64,000 nt of DNA from Bradyrhizobium sp. ORS 285 (GCF_900176205.1 NZ_LT859959.1:2439001-2503000), one strand, 5' to 3'. Counted from the stretch's first letter, positions 11,645-21,387 are shown. Notes: generated by a model from the letters alone, not told the origin. Made by a program: numbers and translations.

Positions 11645-13483
11645 TCAAGTCGGGCGTGCGGCCGGCCCCGCTTTGCCCGAGACAACGAATGTCTCGATCA
11701 AATGCGGTGCCAGCGGAGCCGCTGGGACGAAGCGGGGCTGCTGCGGCTGGCCTTCCCGGTATTGCGAGTTATCCCGCCACTCGTGACGCTCAGGCACGCG
11801 ATCGAGACCGATGGCGTGGACCTTGACGTCGTCGCCTTCGATGCGCAGCCGGAGGAAGTTGTTGTAGTGGCCGATGCGCAGCGCGCTGAAGGCGTCGTTG
11901 CGGTTCATGCGCAGCCACCGGCAGGTGATGAGCATGTTGAGTCCGAAATAGCTGCTGCCGAGCACGAAGCCGACCGGGCCCATTTCAAGTGCGAGCAGGC
12001 CGAGCCACGTCCAGACGCTGTACCAGGGATGGCCGGCCGGGAAGGGATCTCCGTTGATCCCGCTGAAGAAGATCGCGGCCGCCAGCGCGGTGACGATGTG
12101 GGCGCCTGCGTGGAGCACGCTCGTGCCGATGACGACCAGCGCCTTCTTGAACTGGATCGGCACGTTTTCCCGGTCGATCTCGTCGAACTCCGTCTTGATG
12201 TGACGGCGCTTCCATTTGTTGAAGATGTCGGCGAGCGAGACATGCTCCTGCCGCGTGGTGTAGCCGATGATGCCCGCGCCGAACGCCAGCGCCACGAGGA
12301 CATAGATGTCGATCTCGTTGCGCAGCCCGACCAGGACGCCGACGACGAAATACACCAGGGCCATGAAAATCGAGAAATCCCAGTTCGTCAGCGCGAACCA
12401 TAAATTGCGCCAGAGCAGCTCACGGCTGGCGTGCATCGACGGGTAGACTGCCGGGTCCTTGCTGTTCTCCTTGTCGGCGAGGGTCAGCGGCACCTTCGTG
12501 CCGGTCCAGCGCACGCTGACGTTCTTCTCGAGCTGGTGGGTCGGATGCAGGAAGGCGCCGCCGCCACCCGAGGTCACGAACTGCGTGCCGTCTTCTGCGA
12601 TGTAGCGGCTGTAGTGATGGGTGTCGCCGGACAGCAGCAGCGGGATCGTCAGCGCCTTGTCCGCCTTCTTGGCGATGCCGAGCACGTAGTCGACGATCTC
12701 CCATGATCTCAGATTGGTGTCGGTGTAGAGCCAGCCCGGCTCCGCCGTGCAGAGGATGATCTTCGATCCCGGCTTGAGCTGGTCCGACTGGGCGATCAGC
12801 TTGAAGTAGTCCGCCTGCGGCTGGTCCATGTTCTCCGCGAGCTGGATGTCCATTCCCCAAAGCCACCAGCTCTCCGTGAGCTGAATCGCGAAATAGCTGC
12901 GCTTCTGCTGCGTCCGCCAGGAGCCGAAGTGCGTCGGGGTCGGCCGGGTGAAATAGGCCAGGAACTGCACCAGCCCGTCATACCAATCATGGTTGCCGGG
13001 GATCGCGAACAAGGGAACGCCCTCGTCGTCGGTCTTGTCGTGGTCGGGCGAGGCCCATTGATACGGCTTGCGCAACTGATTGCGGTAGGTCTGGGCATTG
13101 GCGAGCGGATAGACCTCGTCGCCGCCCATGATCAGCATCTCGCCGCGCGGCAGAGTTTCGCCGCCAAGCTCCAGTGTCTGGCGGCCGAGCAGGCACGCGA
13201 CTGCATAGGTGCTGTCGAAGCCGTCGCCGAGATCGGCGACGAAGTCGATCCAGACCGGGCCCTTCGTCGTCGGGCTGAGGCTCCGCGCGAACGCGGTCGC
13301 GCGCCTCATGTGTTCGTCGGGCGTCACCGTGTCGAGCGCGGCGACCATCAGGCGGCGGTCGGCGTATTGGCCGAACATTGCTGACGTGACGACGTTGTTG
13401 AGCAGCTTGATGAGCAGCAGCGGATTGAACCAGCGCGTCATCCGCGGATAGGACTTGGTGTCCTTCAAAAGATCGACCGTCAT
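11645..13483 (-). CDS. Membrane-anchored metallophosphoesterase
   Basis: A 612-residue protein. The N-terminal two thirds carry calcineurin-like phosphoesterase motifs in order: 'DFVADLGDGFDS' near residue 75, 'MGGDEVYP', 'GNHDWYDGL' and 'LLLSGDTHHYSRY'. These supply the Asp/His/Asn ligands of a two-metal site. The C-terminal third has about five membrane spans ('FSIFMALVYFVVGVLVGL', 'IYVLVALAFGAGIIGY', 'VLHAGAHIVTALAAAIFF', 'WLGLLALEMGPVGFVLG'). The substrate is unknown. I used ATG 13483 ('MTVDLLKDTKSY'); the extension to 13729 overlaps the next gene and looks non-coding. Confidence 0.85.
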   Translation of the reverse strand: MTVDLLKDTKSYPRMTRWFNPLLLIKLLNNVVTSAMFGQYADRRLMVAALDTVTPDEHMRRATAFARSLSPTTKGPVWIDFVADLGDGFDSTYAVACLLGRQTLELGGETLPRGEMLIMGGDEVYPLANAQTYRNQLRKPYQWASPDHDKTDDEGVPLFAIPGNHDWYDGLVQFLAYFTRPTPTHFGSWRTQQKRSYFAIQLTESWWLWGMDIQLAENMDQPQADYFKLIAQSDQLKPGSKIILCTAEPGWLYTDTNLRSWEIVDYVLGIAKKADKALTIPLLLSGDTHHYSRYIAEDGTQFVTSGGGGAFLHPTHQLEKNVSVRWTGTKVPLTLADKENSKDPAVYPSMHASRELLWRNLWFALTNWDFSIFMALVYFVVGVLVGLRNEIDIYVLVALAFGAGIIGYTTRQEHVSLADIFNKWKRRHIKTEFDEIDRENVPIQFKKALVVIGTSVLHAGAHIVTALAAAIFFSGINGDPFPAGHPWYSVWTWLGLLALEMGPVGFVLGSSYFGLNMLITCRWLRMNRNDAFSALRIGHYNNFLRLRIEGDDVKVHAIGLDRVPERHEWRDNSQYREGQPQQPRFVPAAPLAPHLIETFVVSGKAGPAARPT

Positions 13484-13587
13484 GCCAATGAGCCTCGTGG
13501 AGAAGGCGAGTCGAAAACAGCTGAAATGAAACGTCGCGAGCTTAACAGGCGACGGTGAGAACTCAACTGCGGCGTGTGGAGGCGCGA

Positions 13588-14268
13588 TTACGCCGGCCGC
13601 GTTGCAATCCAGATCACGTGACGGGCGCCGCCGCCACCGCGGCCGGTGGCGCGGATCTTGATCTCCTCGGCGGTGAAGCCGGCCTTGCGCAAGCGCGGGG
13701 CGAAGCGGTCGTCGGGATGTGACGACCACACTGCGAGCAAGCCGCCGGGACGCAGGGCCGTGAAGGCCGTGCGGAGCCCTGCGGGATCATACAGCGCGTC
13801 GTTGGATTCTCGCGTCAGGCCCTGCGGGCCATTGTCGACGTCGAGTAGGATCGCATCATAGCTGCCGCGCGCGGCCGCGATCAGCTTCACCACATCGCCC
13901 TCGCGGATGTCGACGCGCGGATCGGCGAGGCTGTCGCCGGAGAGTTCGGCCATCGGTCCGCGCGCCCAGGCGATCACCGCCGGCACCAGCTCGGCGACGG
14001 TGACGCGCGCCTGCGGGCCCAGCACCTTCAGCGCGGCGCGCAGAGTGAAGCCCATGCCGAGGCCGCCGATCAGCAGGTGTGGAGCAGGGCGGTCCTTGAG
14101 GCGCGCGCAGCTCAACGTCGCCAGCGCTTCTTCCGAGCCGTAGAGCCGGCTGCTCATCAGCTCGTTCGAGCCGAGCTTGATGGTGAAGTCCCGGCCGCGC
14201 TGCATCAGCCGCAGCGGCTCGCCGCCGCCGGGCACGTCAGCGGTGTCGATCAGCTTCCAGGGGAGCAT
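13588..14268 (-). CDS. Spermidine synthase-like methyltransferase-fold protein
   Basis: A 226-residue protein with the Rossmann pattern of spermidine synthases and class I methyltransferases: 'HLLIGGLGMGFTLRAAL' (glycine-rich loop), 'VTVAELVPAVIAWARG' and 'YDAILLDVDNGPQGLT'. It lacks the full N-terminal beta domain of true polyamine synthases, so it may not make spermidine. Its start lies only 3 bp after the moaA stop, so the two are almost certainly co-transcribed. A link with molybdopterin synthesis is suggested only by that position. Confidence 0.8.
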   Translation of the reverse strand: MLPWKLIDTADVPGGGEPLRLMQRGRDFTIKLGSNELMSSRLYGSEEALATLSCARLKDRPAPHLLIGGLGMGFTLRAALKVLGPQARVTVAELVPAVIAWARGPMAELSGDSLADPRVDIREGDVVKLIAAARGSYDAILLDVDNGPQGLTRESNDALYDPAGLRTAFTALRPGGLLAVWSSHPDDRFAPRLRKAGFTAEEIKIRATGRGGGGARHVIWIATRPA

Positions 14269-14271
14269 CGA

Positions 14272-15303
14272 TCAGCCGCCGGTCACGCTCATGTGCCGGC
14301 TGACGCTCGGGCGGTTGTGGCGGCGGTCGATGATGAAGTCGTGGCCCTTCGGCTTGAGGCCGATGGCGCGGTCGATCGCGTCGCTCAATTGCTCGTCGCT
14401 GGCCGAGGCGCGCAGCGGCTTGCGCAGGTCGGAGGCGTCCTCGTGGCCGAGGCAGGTGTGCAGGGTGCCGGTGCATGTGACGCGGACACGGTTGCAGCTC
14501 TCGCAGAAATTATGCGTCATCGGCGTGATGAAGCCGATCGTGCCGCCGGTCTCGGCGACGCGGACATAGCGGGCAGGGCCGCCGGTGGTCTCATCGAGAT
14601 CGGTCATCGTGTATTTCTGGGCGAGGCGGCTGCGCAGCAGCGACAGCGGCAGATACTGGTCGATGCGGCCTTCGCCGATCTCGCCCATCGGCATCACCTC
14701 GATGAGCGTGAGCGCCATGCCCTTGCCGTGCGCCCAGTCGATCAGTGAGGGGATCTCGTCCTCGTTCATGTTCTTCAGCGCAACCGCGTTGATCTTCACC
14801 GCGATGCCGGCCGTCTGCGCGGCCTCGATGCCGGCGAGCACGCGGTCGAGATCGCCCCAGCGGGTGATGGTGCGGAACTTGTCGGCATCGAGCGTGTCGA
14901 GCGAGACGTTGATGCGGCGGACGCCGCAATCGGCGAGCTCAGATGCGTATTTGGCGAGCTGGGTCGCATTGGTGGTCATCGTCAGCTCGTTGAGCGCGCC
15001 GCTCTTGAGATGCCGCGACAGCGACCGCACCAGACCCATGACATTGCGCCGGACCAGCGGCTCGCCGCCGGTCAGCCGGAGCTTCTTCACGCCCTTGTGG
15101 ATGAAGGCCGAGCACAGCCGGTCGAGCTCCTCCAGCGTCAGCAGGTCGGCCTTCGGCAGGAAGGTCATGTCCTCGGACATGCAGTAGAAGCAGCGCAGGT
15201 CGCAGCGGTCGGTCACCGAGACGCGCAGATAGCTGATGCGACGGCCGAACGGGTCGGTCATCGGGCGCGTCAGGGCGGTGTCGTCAGACGTCTCAACGGT
15301 CAT
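14272..15303 (-). CDS. moaA: GTP 3',8-cyclase MoaA (molybdopterin biosynthesis)
   Basis: A radical-SAM enzyme that starts molybdenum-cofactor synthesis by converting GTP to 3',8-cyclo-7,8-dihydro-GTP. The SAM cluster cysteines are C34, C38 and C41 ('[10 protein letters not shown]'). The second cluster is '[19 protein letters not shown]', and the protein ends in the Gly-Gly pair typical of MoaA. '[12 protein letters not shown]' is the SAM-binding GGE region. The 343-residue length is normal. The start at ATG 15303 is the best fit to family length; ATG 15261 ('MTDPFGRR') and an upstream codon at 15348 are alternatives. The spermidine-synthase-like gene follows directly. Confidence 0.95.
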   Translation of the reverse strand: MTVETSDDTALTRPMTDPFGRRISYLRVSVTDRCDLRCFYCMSEDMTFLPKADLLTLEELDRLCSAFIHKGVKKLRLTGGEPLVRRNVMGLVRSLSRHLKSGALNELTMTTNATQLAKYASELADCGVRRINVSLDTLDADKFRTITRWGDLDRVLAGIEAAQTAGIAVKINAVALKNMNEDEIPSLIDWAHGKGMALTLIEVMPMGEIGEGRIDQYLPLSLLRSRLAQKYTMTDLDETTGGPARYVRVAETGGTIGFITPMTHNFCESCNRVRVTCTGTLHTCLGHEDASDLRKPLRASASDEQLSDAIDRAIGLKPKGHDFIIDRRHNRPSVSRHMSVTGG

Positions 15304-15469
15304 GGAAGGCCTTGCACAAGGATCGGCGGCAAGTGGCGGCGATGCCACGCGGCGACCGCGTGGAGCACGCGGCCGGATCTCAGTTACAAGGCAATCTAAT
15401 CATGATCCGCGCGGCTCACAATCGCGGAGGCCACGCCGTCGTTGCTGCGCTGCACGCAGGGCAGGGAGA

Positions 15470-15955
15470 TTATTGGCGGGCCGCGCCGGGAATGGGGGCG
15501 GGGAACGCAGACCCGGTCGTCGCGGGTGCGGCGGCGGCCGGCGCTGCCGCGGATTTCTGCGGCTTCGGCTTCTTCGGCCGCATGTGCTTGACGGCCTTCG
15601 GCGGCGCGCCCGGCGCCGGCTGCAGCTCGGCCACGACCGGGTTTGGATCCATCACCACCGGCGGCGACGAGTTGAAATCGCCGGAGTTGCGGATCACCTG
15701 CACCGGGACGGTCGCCGGCAGGTACTTGTCCATCGTGAAGGTGACGCTGAAGCCCGCATCGGGCGCCGGCACCTGGACCGTGCAGGGAGTGCGGCAGGTC
15801 TGCCCGAGCGAGGTCTTGGCTTCGGCTCCCGGCGGCACGGATTCGAGCTGCACGGGAACCTCCGGCGCCGCCATCTTGAAGCTGTCCATGGAGAAGGACG
15901 AGCAACCGGCCAAGCCGGCTCCCGCAACCGCAATTGCGATGACACGCCGCATCAT
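15470..15955 (-). CDS. PEGA-like lipoprotein
   Basis: A 161-residue protein with a lipoprotein signal ('MMRRVIAIAVAGAGLAGCSS'); the lipobox is LAGC and the Cys would be lipidated. The next 90 residues ('VPVQLESVPPGAEAKTSLGQTC', shown in part: 'VQLESVPPGAEA', then 'CRTPCTVQVP' and 'GFSVTFTMDKY') have the layout of a PEGA domain, a small surface beta-module. The C-terminal 60 residues are rich in Pro, Ala and Lys, as in envelope proteins that reach through peptidoglycan. The start may be either of two adjacent ATGs (15955 or 15952). Confidence 0.78.
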   Translation of the reverse strand: MMRRVIAIAVAGAGLAGCSSFSMDSFKMAAPEVPVQLESVPPGAEAKTSLGQTCRTPCTVQVPAPDAGFSVTFTMDKYLPATVPVQVIRNSGDFNSSPPVVMDPNPVVAELQPAPGAPPKAVKHMRPKKPKPQKSAAAPAAAAPATTGSAFPAPIPGAARQ

Positions 15956-16200
15956 GATGTCCGCCCCACAACCCTGCGGCCATCGGCCGCAATCCCAAGG
16001 CGACCATAGGAGCGTCAGAACAGCGGCGCAACTGCGGTCAACCCTATTCTCAACAGAACGTTGAGATTCCGGGGCGTGTGTCTTTTTGTTGCTGGGACAG
16101 GTGGTTAGAGCGGGATGCGGCTGTGGAATCCGAAGCTGTGCGGCGCGGCTCTCGATCGGCGGAGGCCGATCGCGACCTCGCCGTCCCGGCTGCGCTCCGC

Positions 16201-16887
16201 TCAGCCGATCTTGAGCGATGGTCCGAGAGCCGCGACCGCAGCCGGCAACTCGCGCATGTGATCGATCAGGTGGTCCGGGTTGAGCTCCGCGATCGGCACG
16301 TCCGTATAGCCGAAGGTGCAGCCGATCACCGGGACGCCGGCCCGGCGCGCAGCGCCGACATCGGTTCCGGCATCGCCGACCATGATCGCGGCGCCGATCT
16401 CGCCGCCGGCTTGCGCGATGGTCTGGCGCAAGATCGTAGGATCCGGCTTGGCGACGCCGAAGGTGTCTGCGCCGCAGATCGCGGCGAAGCGGGAGGTGAG
16501 GCCAAGCTGGTCGAGTAACCGCTTGGACAGCCACTCCAGCTTGTTGGTGCAGACCGCGAACTGGCAACCGCGGCCGGCGAGCTCGTCGAGCGCCGCTTCC
16601 AGCCCCTCGAACGGACGCGATTCGATCGCGATGTTCTCGGCGTAGAATGCGATGAAATCGGCCGTGAGGCGGTTCATGTCCTCTGTGCTGGCGAAGCGGC
16701 CCTCGGCTTCGAGGCCGCGCTCGAGCAGCTTGCGTGCGCCATGCCCGATCATCTTGCGGGCGGAGGCCAGCGGAAGCGGCCGCAGCCCTTCGCGCTGCAG
16801 GATATGATTCAACGCGTTGATGAGGTCCGGCGCCGTGTCGACCAGGGTGCCGTCGAGATCGAAGACGATGGTGCTCGCGATGCGCAT
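16201..16887 (-). CDS. gph: Phosphoglycolate phosphatase (HAD family)
   Basis: A 228-residue HAD hydrolase with all core motifs: I 'VFDLDGTLVDTAPDL' at the start, II 'AVCTNK', III 'KPDPTILRQTI' and IV 'MVGDAGTDVGAARRAG'. The helical cap between motifs I and II and the overall length fit Gph, which removes the phosphate of 2-phosphoglycolate made by DNA repair or by Rubisco oxygenation. It is divergent from rpiA, whose start lies 160 bp away. Other HAD substrates remain possible. Confidence 0.88.
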   Translation of the reverse strand: MRIASTIVFDLDGTLVDTAPDLINALNHILQREGLRPLPLASARKMIGHGARKLLERGLEAEGRFASTEDMNRLTADFIAFYAENIAIESRPFEGLEAALDELAGRGCQFAVCTNKLEWLSKRLLDQLGLTSRFAAICGADTFGVAKPDPTILRQTIAQAGGEIGAAIMVGDAGTDVGAARRAGVPVIGCTFGYTDVPIAELNPDHLIDHMRELPAAVAALGPSLKIG

Positions 16888-17046
16888 CGGTATCCGCTAC
16901 CGGTCGTCCCGCGCCCTTGCAAGGGCTCGAACCAGCTTTTTGTCCGATTTCGTGACCGCCGAGAGCTAGGCCCCGCGGCAAAACATCGCTAGATATGCGC
17001 CGGTTTTCGGCCCCCGCCTGGGGGGCCCATCCGAGGGGCGGGTGTT

Positions 17047-17748
17047 TTGGTCGATATGGACGCATTGAAACGGCAGGCGGCGGCGCGTGCGCTGGAGGAG
17101 GTCGAGAGCGGCATGCGGCTCGGCCTCGGCACCGGCTCGACCGCCAAGCATTTCGTCGACCTGCTCGGCGAGAAGGTCCGTGCCGGCCTCAAAGTGGTGG
17201 GCGTGCCGACCTCGGAGGCCACGCGGGCGCAGGCCGAGGCCTGTGGCGTGCCGCTGACCACGCTCGACGAGATCGACCGGCTCGACATCACCATCGACGG
17301 CGCCGACGAGATCAATCCGGCGCTCGACCTGATCAAGGGCGGCGGCGGCGCGCTGTTGCGCGAGAAGATCGTCGCCAGCGCCTCCGGTCGCATGATCGTG
17401 ATCGCTGACGAGAGCAAATGGGTGCCCCGGCTCGGCCGTTTCCCGCTGCCGATCGAGGTGATCCCGTTCGGCCTCGCCGCAACGCAGCGCGAGATCAGCG
17501 AGGCCTTCGCCAAGGCCGGCGTGTCCGGGCCAATGAGCTTGCGCAAGTCCGCAGATGGCCACGTTTTCGTCACCGATGGCGGCCACTGGATTGTCGACGT
17601 TCGCCTGGGGGAGATCGAGGATCCCCCGCGTCTGGCGGGCCTTTTGAGCGCAATTCCGGGCGTGGTGGAGCACGGGCTGTTCATCGGCCTCGGCAGCACG
17701 GCGATCCTGGCAGGCGCACAGGGAATTCGCGTTATCCAGCGGCCTTGA
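17047..17748 (+). CDS. rpiA: Ribose-5-phosphate isomerase A
   Basis: This enzyme interconverts ribose-5-phosphate and ribulose-5-phosphate in the pentose-phosphate and Calvin pathways. '[12 protein letters not shown]' binds phosphate, '[25 protein letters not shown]' (in part: 'IDGADEI', '[11 protein letters not shown]') is the active-site signature, and 'DGGHWIVD' is typical. Codon 17047 is TTG, with GAGGGG 8 bp upstream; ATG 17056 is three codons later but 17 bp from that site, so TTG may be the real start. About 233 residues, a normal length. The next gene follows after 48 bp. Confidence 0.93.
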   Translation: MVDMDALKRQAAARALEEVESGMRLGLGTGSTAKHFVDLLGEKVRAGLKVVGVPTSEATRAQAEACGVPLTTLDEIDRLDITIDGADEINPALDLIKGGGGALLREKIVASASGRMIVIADESKWVPRLGRFPLPIEVIPFGLAATQREISEAFAKAGVSGPMSLRKSADGHVFVTDGGHWIVDVRLGEIEDPPRLAGLLSAIPGVVEHGLFIGLGSTAILAGAQGIRVIQRP

Positions 17749-17796
17749 GCGCAGCACGACCTGCGCTTTGGGCGGCAATCTCACAGGAGACTTGGA

Positions 17797-18324
17797 ATGA
17801 AGAGCGTGTTCAGAATCCTGCCGGCTGCCGGCGTCGTGCTGGCCCTGGCCTCGGCCAGCCCGGCTGCCGCGCAGGCGCAGGCCCAGGCACCGGCGTTGAA
17901 GCCGGCCTCGGCCGCCTGCATGGCCGGCGCGCGCGAGATTCTGGCGATGAAGAATGCGGCTGCGATGTATGCCAATGCCGTTCCGGGCATCGTGCAGCAG
18001 ACCAAGCAGGCGTTGCTGCAGTCCAATCTCAACTACCAGAAGGACCTCGACGAGGTCGCGGTGATGGTCGCGCAGACCTATGCCGGCAAGGAGAAGGAGA
18101 TCGGCGAGAAGATGGCGCAGATCTACTGCAACGAGTTCACCGATGCCGAGATCGCCAACCTCGTCACCTTCTACAAGTCGCCGATCGGCCAGAAGCTGCT
18201 TGCGGCCGAGCCCAAGGCGATCCAGATGAGCATGCAGTCGATGAACCAGTGGGCTGCGGAGTTCTCCGATACGGTGACCGCGCAGTTCCGCGCCGAGATG
18301 CGCAAGCGCAACAAGCCGATCTGA
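17797..18324 (+). CDS. Secreted DUF2059 protein
   Basis: A 175-residue protein with a signal peptide ('MKSVFRILPAAGVVLALASASPAAAQ') followed by an Ala/Gln-rich spacer. The C-terminal 110 residues match the helical DUF2059 pattern: 'YCNEFTDAEIANLVTFYKSPIGQKLL' (in part: 'FTDAEIANLVTFYKSPIGQK'). The function of the domain is unknown. AGGAG lies 9 bp before ATG 17797. It sits between rpiA and gor on the same strand with gaps of 48 and 31 bp, so the three genes probably form one transcript. Confidence 0.88.
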   Translation: MKSVFRILPAAGVVLALASASPAAAQAQAQAPALKPASAACMAGAREILAMKNAAAMYANAVPGIVQQTKQALLQSNLNYQKDLDEVAVMVAQTYAGKEKEIGEKMAQIYCNEFTDAEIANLVTFYKSPIGQKLLAAEPKAIQMSMQSMNQWAAEFSDTVTAQFRAEMRKRNKPI

Positions 18325-18355
18325 GGCTGGTTGCAAGGGACAGGTCGGGGGAGAG

Positions 18356-19741
18356 ATGGCTGAATTCGACGTCGACCTGTTCGTGATCGGTGGTGGCTCG
18401 GGGGGCGTGCGCGCCGCCCGCATCGCGGCCGGCTATGGTGCCCGCGTGATGATCGCCGAGGAATACCGCATGGGCGGCACCTGCGTGATCCGCGGCTGCG
18501 TGCCCAAGAAGCTGTTCGTGATCGGCTCGCATGTCCGCCAGGAGATCGCCGACGCCGCCGGCTTCGGCTGGACCATCCCATCAGCGACGTTCGACTGGAA
18601 GACGCTGATCGCCAACAAGGACAAGGAGATCGCGCGGCTCGAGGCGGCCTACACCGCCAATGTCGAGAAGTCCGGCGCCAAGGTCGTCAAGACCCGAGCG
18701 ACGATCGAGGATGCGCACACGGTGCGTCTCGGCACCGGCGAGACGGTCACCGCGAAATACATCCTGATCGCGACCGGCGGCGCGCCCAATCACGGCACGC
18801 CGATCCCCGGCATCGAGCACGTCATCTCCTCCAACGAGGCGTTTCATTTGGAGGAGCTGCCGCGGCGGATCGTGATCCAGGGCGGCGGCTACATCGCGCT
18901 CGAATTCGCCTGCATCTTCGCCAATTTCGGCTCCGACGTCACCGTCGTCTATCGCGGCGACAACATCCTGCGCGGCTTCGACGAGGATGTCCGCAAGCAT
19001 GTCCGCTCGGAGATGGAGAAGGAAGGCATCACCATCCTGACCGGCTGCACGGTCAAGAGCGTCGATCAGCACGGCAAGGACTACACCACGCATCTGTCGA
19101 ACGGCTCCAGCATCGCCTCCGACAAGGTGATGTTTGCGATCGGCCGCCATCCGGCGGTGGCCAATCTCGGCCTCGAGAAGGCCGGCGTTGCGATCAATCC
19201 CCGCAATGGCGGCATCGCGGTCGACGCGTTCTCGCAGAGCTCGGTGCCGAGCATCTATGCGATCGGCGACGTCACCCATCGCTTCAACCTGACGCCGGTG
19301 GCGATCCGCGAGGGTCATGCCTTCGCCGATACGGTGTTCGGCGGCAAGACCGTTCGCGTCGATCACGCGGACATTCCAACGGCTGTTTTCAGCCAGCCTG
19401 AGGTCGGCACCGTCGGTCTGACCGAGACCCAGGCGCGCGAGCTCTACGATCGCGTCGATATCTACAAGACGAGCTTTCGCCCGATCAAGGCGACGATGTC
19501 CGGCCGCGATACGCGCGTGCTGATGAAGCTCGTCGTCGACGGCGCAACTGACCGCGTGCTCGGCTGCCACATCGTCGGCGACATGGCCGCCGAGATCACG
19601 CAAGCCGTCGCCATCGCCATCAAGATGAAGGCGACCAAGGCCGATTTCGACGCCACCGTCGCCCTGCATCCCTCCGCTGCCGAGGAACTCGTCACGATGC
19701 GCACGGTGACCGAGCGGCATGTCCGACAGGCGGCCGAGTAG
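18356..19741 (+). CDS. gor: Glutathione-disulfide reductase
   Basis: A flavoenzyme that keeps glutathione reduced with NADPH. The FAD motif is 'VIGGGSGGVRAARIAA' near residue 11. The redox-active disulfide is 'GGTCVIRGCVPKK' near residue 40. The NADPH fold is 'VIQGGGYIALEFA' near 180, 'IYAIGDVT' lies near 300, and the dimer-interface catalytic 'ALHPSAAEEL' is near the end. The 461 residues are typical of bacterial and plant-type Gor. Start ATG 18356 has GGGGAGAG directly upstream. It is the last gene of the rpiA-DUF2059-gor run. Confidence 0.95.
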   Translation: MAEFDVDLFVIGGGSGGVRAARIAAGYGARVMIAEEYRMGGTCVIRGCVPKKLFVIGSHVRQEIADAAGFGWTIPSATFDWKTLIANKDKEIARLEAAYTANVEKSGAKVVKTRATIEDAHTVRLGTGETVTAKYILIATGGAPNHGTPIPGIEHVISSNEAFHLEELPRRIVIQGGGYIALEFACIFANFGSDVTVVYRGDNILRGFDEDVRKHVRSEMEKEGITILTGCTVKSVDQHGKDYTTHLSNGSSIASDKVMFAIGRHPAVANLGLEKAGVAINPRNGGIAVDAFSQSSVPSIYAIGDVTHRFNLTPVAIREGHAFADTVFGGKTVRVDHADIPTAVFSQPEVGTVGLTETQARELYDRVDIYKTSFRPIKATMSGRDTRVLMKLVVDGATDRVLGCHIVGDMAAEITQAVAIAIKMKATKADFDATVALHPSAAEELVTMRTVTERHVRQAAE

Positions 19742-20167
19742 GACACTCGGACTATCATCTGATTAGGAACAGAGGTCCGCCGCGATCAGAGGTTCGTCTC
19801 TGTTGCTCTCGTGTGCGGGTCTTGCTCGATCGACTCGGTGGCGGGCGGCTCCGCCTCGCTCAGAAGCAGGCGCGCGACAAGCAAGAAGCTATCCAAGGCA
19901 CCGTTCGCGCAGGGCGCTTCGATCCCCGAACTTTCAAGCGGTCGCGATGAGTTCTTTGCGGGTTTAGCAGCCCGGCCGTGCCGACTGCATGCATATGAGG
20001 ACGCGGAACCGCTTTCCCTCTGGCGGCAGCGCCAGTTCCGTGGCGTGCAACGGCGCGGCTAAACGCAACTACTGAGAAAAAGTTCCAAAAATTTCGCAGC
20101 CGTGCGGCAGTTCCTTCGGCTTGTTCCCGTGGGCACCCGGCGATAGAGGTTGATTTCGGGGTCAATC
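19742..20167. other. Intergenic region between gor and the HWE kinase
   Basis: This 426-bp stretch has no convincing gene on either strand. It contains one EcfG-type promoter match on the minus strand (20062-20086) with no recognisable gene in front of it, and an A-rich patch near 20080-20095. Confidence 0.45.
20062..20086 (-). promoter_or_regulatory. EcfG-type promoter match (GGAAC-N16-CGTT), orphan
   Basis: On the minus strand GGAAC and CGTT are exactly 16 bp apart, the general-stress sigma factor pattern of alphaproteobacteria. It would transcribe leftward toward 19742, where no gene is visible. About one such match is expected by chance in a window of this size. Confidence 0.25.
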
Positions 20168-21097
20168 GTGCGCGCGGGTCAGAGTTTTTCAAACTGGATT
20201 GTTCGACGCAGACCGTGGTCGCCAACCACGTTTCTGCTGACGATTCTTGCCGTCGCTGTGTCCGCCGCCTCCCGCGTCGGCTTGGACATCGCGGGGTCGA
20301 CCCTGGCCTATGCTCCATTCTTTCCGGCCGTGTTGTTCGCAACCTTGCTCGGCGGGCTGCCGGCGGCCGTTTTTGCCGCCTGGCTGTCGGCCGCCGTCGT
20401 GCTGATCGGCTTCACCGATCGACCGGGTCATGAGGAGGTTGTCAACCTCGTCGCGTTCCTCGCGGCGTCCGCGCTCGTGATCTGGCTTGCCAATCTCTGC
20501 CGCGCGGCGCTGGTCGAGCTCAAGCGCAACGAGCATGCGCGCGAGCTGTTGCTGGGCGAGCTCAGACACCGCGTCAACAATCAGCTCGCGGTGTTTCAAT
20601 CGATCGTGCGATCGAGCCTGTCGGGCGAGGATCACCAGAAAGGCGAGGCGATCGCGCTCAGGCTCGACGCCGTCGCACGCGCCAACACGCTCGCCTGGTC
20701 CAACCAGCGCGTGATGACATTGCGCATGCTGCTCGAGGCCGAGCTACAGCCCTATCGCGCATCCGGCGCGGTCACGGTGGAAGGGACGGACATCCCGCTG
20801 GGTCCGGAGGCCGTGCGGAATCTCGCGCTGGTGTTTCATGAGCTCGCGACCAACGCGGTCAAATATGGCGCGTTGCGCGGTGATGGTGGACGGCTCGAGG
20901 TGCAGCTCGCGCAGGACGGCGGCCGCAGCCTCGTGACCTGGCGCGAGCTGTCGGGCCACGCCGTCGCCCAGCCGGTCGGGGAGGGGTTCGGCACCCGCAT
21001 GATCAGGGCGAGTCTGGCCGCGATCGGTGGCAGCATCGAGCAGGAGTATCGCGACAGCGGCTTGCTCTGCCGGATCAGGTTCGAGACGGACGTGTAA
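20168..21097 (+). CDS. HWE-type membrane histidine kinase
   Basis: A protein of about 309 residues. Four hydrophobic spans in the first 115 residues ('TTFLLTILAVAVSAASRVG', 'FFPAVLFATLLGGLPAAVF', 'LVAFLAASALVIWLANLC') resemble the DUF4118 sensor. The phospho-acceptor region is 'ELRHRVNNQLAVFQ' near residue 130, and the ATPase N-box is 'HELATNAVKYGAL'. Both are diagnostic of the HWE/HisKA_2 group, which often feeds the general stress response in alphaproteobacteria. No response regulator is adjacent. Start uncertain: GTG 20168 has GGGG 7 bp upstream; TTG 20150 is a longer alternative. Confidence 0.87.
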   Translation: MRAGQSFSNWIVRRRPWSPTTFLLTILAVAVSAASRVGLDIAGSTLAYAPFFPAVLFATLLGGLPAAVFAAWLSAAVVLIGFTDRPGHEEVVNLVAFLAASALVIWLANLCRAALVELKRNEHARELLLGELRHRVNNQLAVFQSIVRSSLSGEDHQKGEAIALRLDAVARANTLAWSNQRVMTLRMLLEAELQPYRASGAVTVEGTDIPLGPEAVRNLALVFHELATNAVKYGALRGDGGRLEVQLAQDGGRSLVTWRELSGHAVAQPVGEGFGTRMIRASLAAIGGSIEQEYRDSGLLCRIRFETDV

Positions 21098-21120
21098 GGC
21101 GTAATCCGCGGACGAGCCGA

Positions 21121-21387
21121 TCAGCTCTGCCTGATGTCGCGGATCTTGAATGTGAGCAGCGCGATCACGAGACTAAGCCCGAGCAGATTGGCGACGATCA
21201 CGACGATGTCGCGCCGTATCAGCCCATAGGCGACCCAGAGCGCGAGGCCCCCGCCGAGCGCAACCAGCGTCTTGACGGAGAGATCGCCGGTCGCGCCTTT
21301 CGGATAGGCCTTTCGAACCTGCGGAATGTAGGACAGCGATGTCAGCGCCGCGGCAATCAGGCCGATGCCATAGCCAAGCTGTTCCAT
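21121..21387 (-). CDS. SemiSWEET/PQ-loop small sugar transporter-like protein
   Basis: An 88-residue protein with three spans ('GYGIGLIAAALTSLSYIPQ', 'LVALGGGLALWVAYGL', 'DIVVIVANLLGLSLVIALL') and the PQ motif 'SYIPQVRKAY' in span 1. This is the layout of SemiSWEETs, which dimerise to pass sugars through the inner membrane. The substrate is unknown. The family-like N terminus begins at ATG 21387 ('MEQLGYG'); a GTG ten codons upstream (21417) is possible. It converges with the HWE kinase gene. Confidence 0.82.
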   Translation of the reverse strand: MEQLGYGIGLIAAALTSLSYIPQVRKAYPKGATGDLSVKTLVALGGGLALWVAYGLIRRDIVVIVANLLGLSLVIALLTFKIRDIRQS

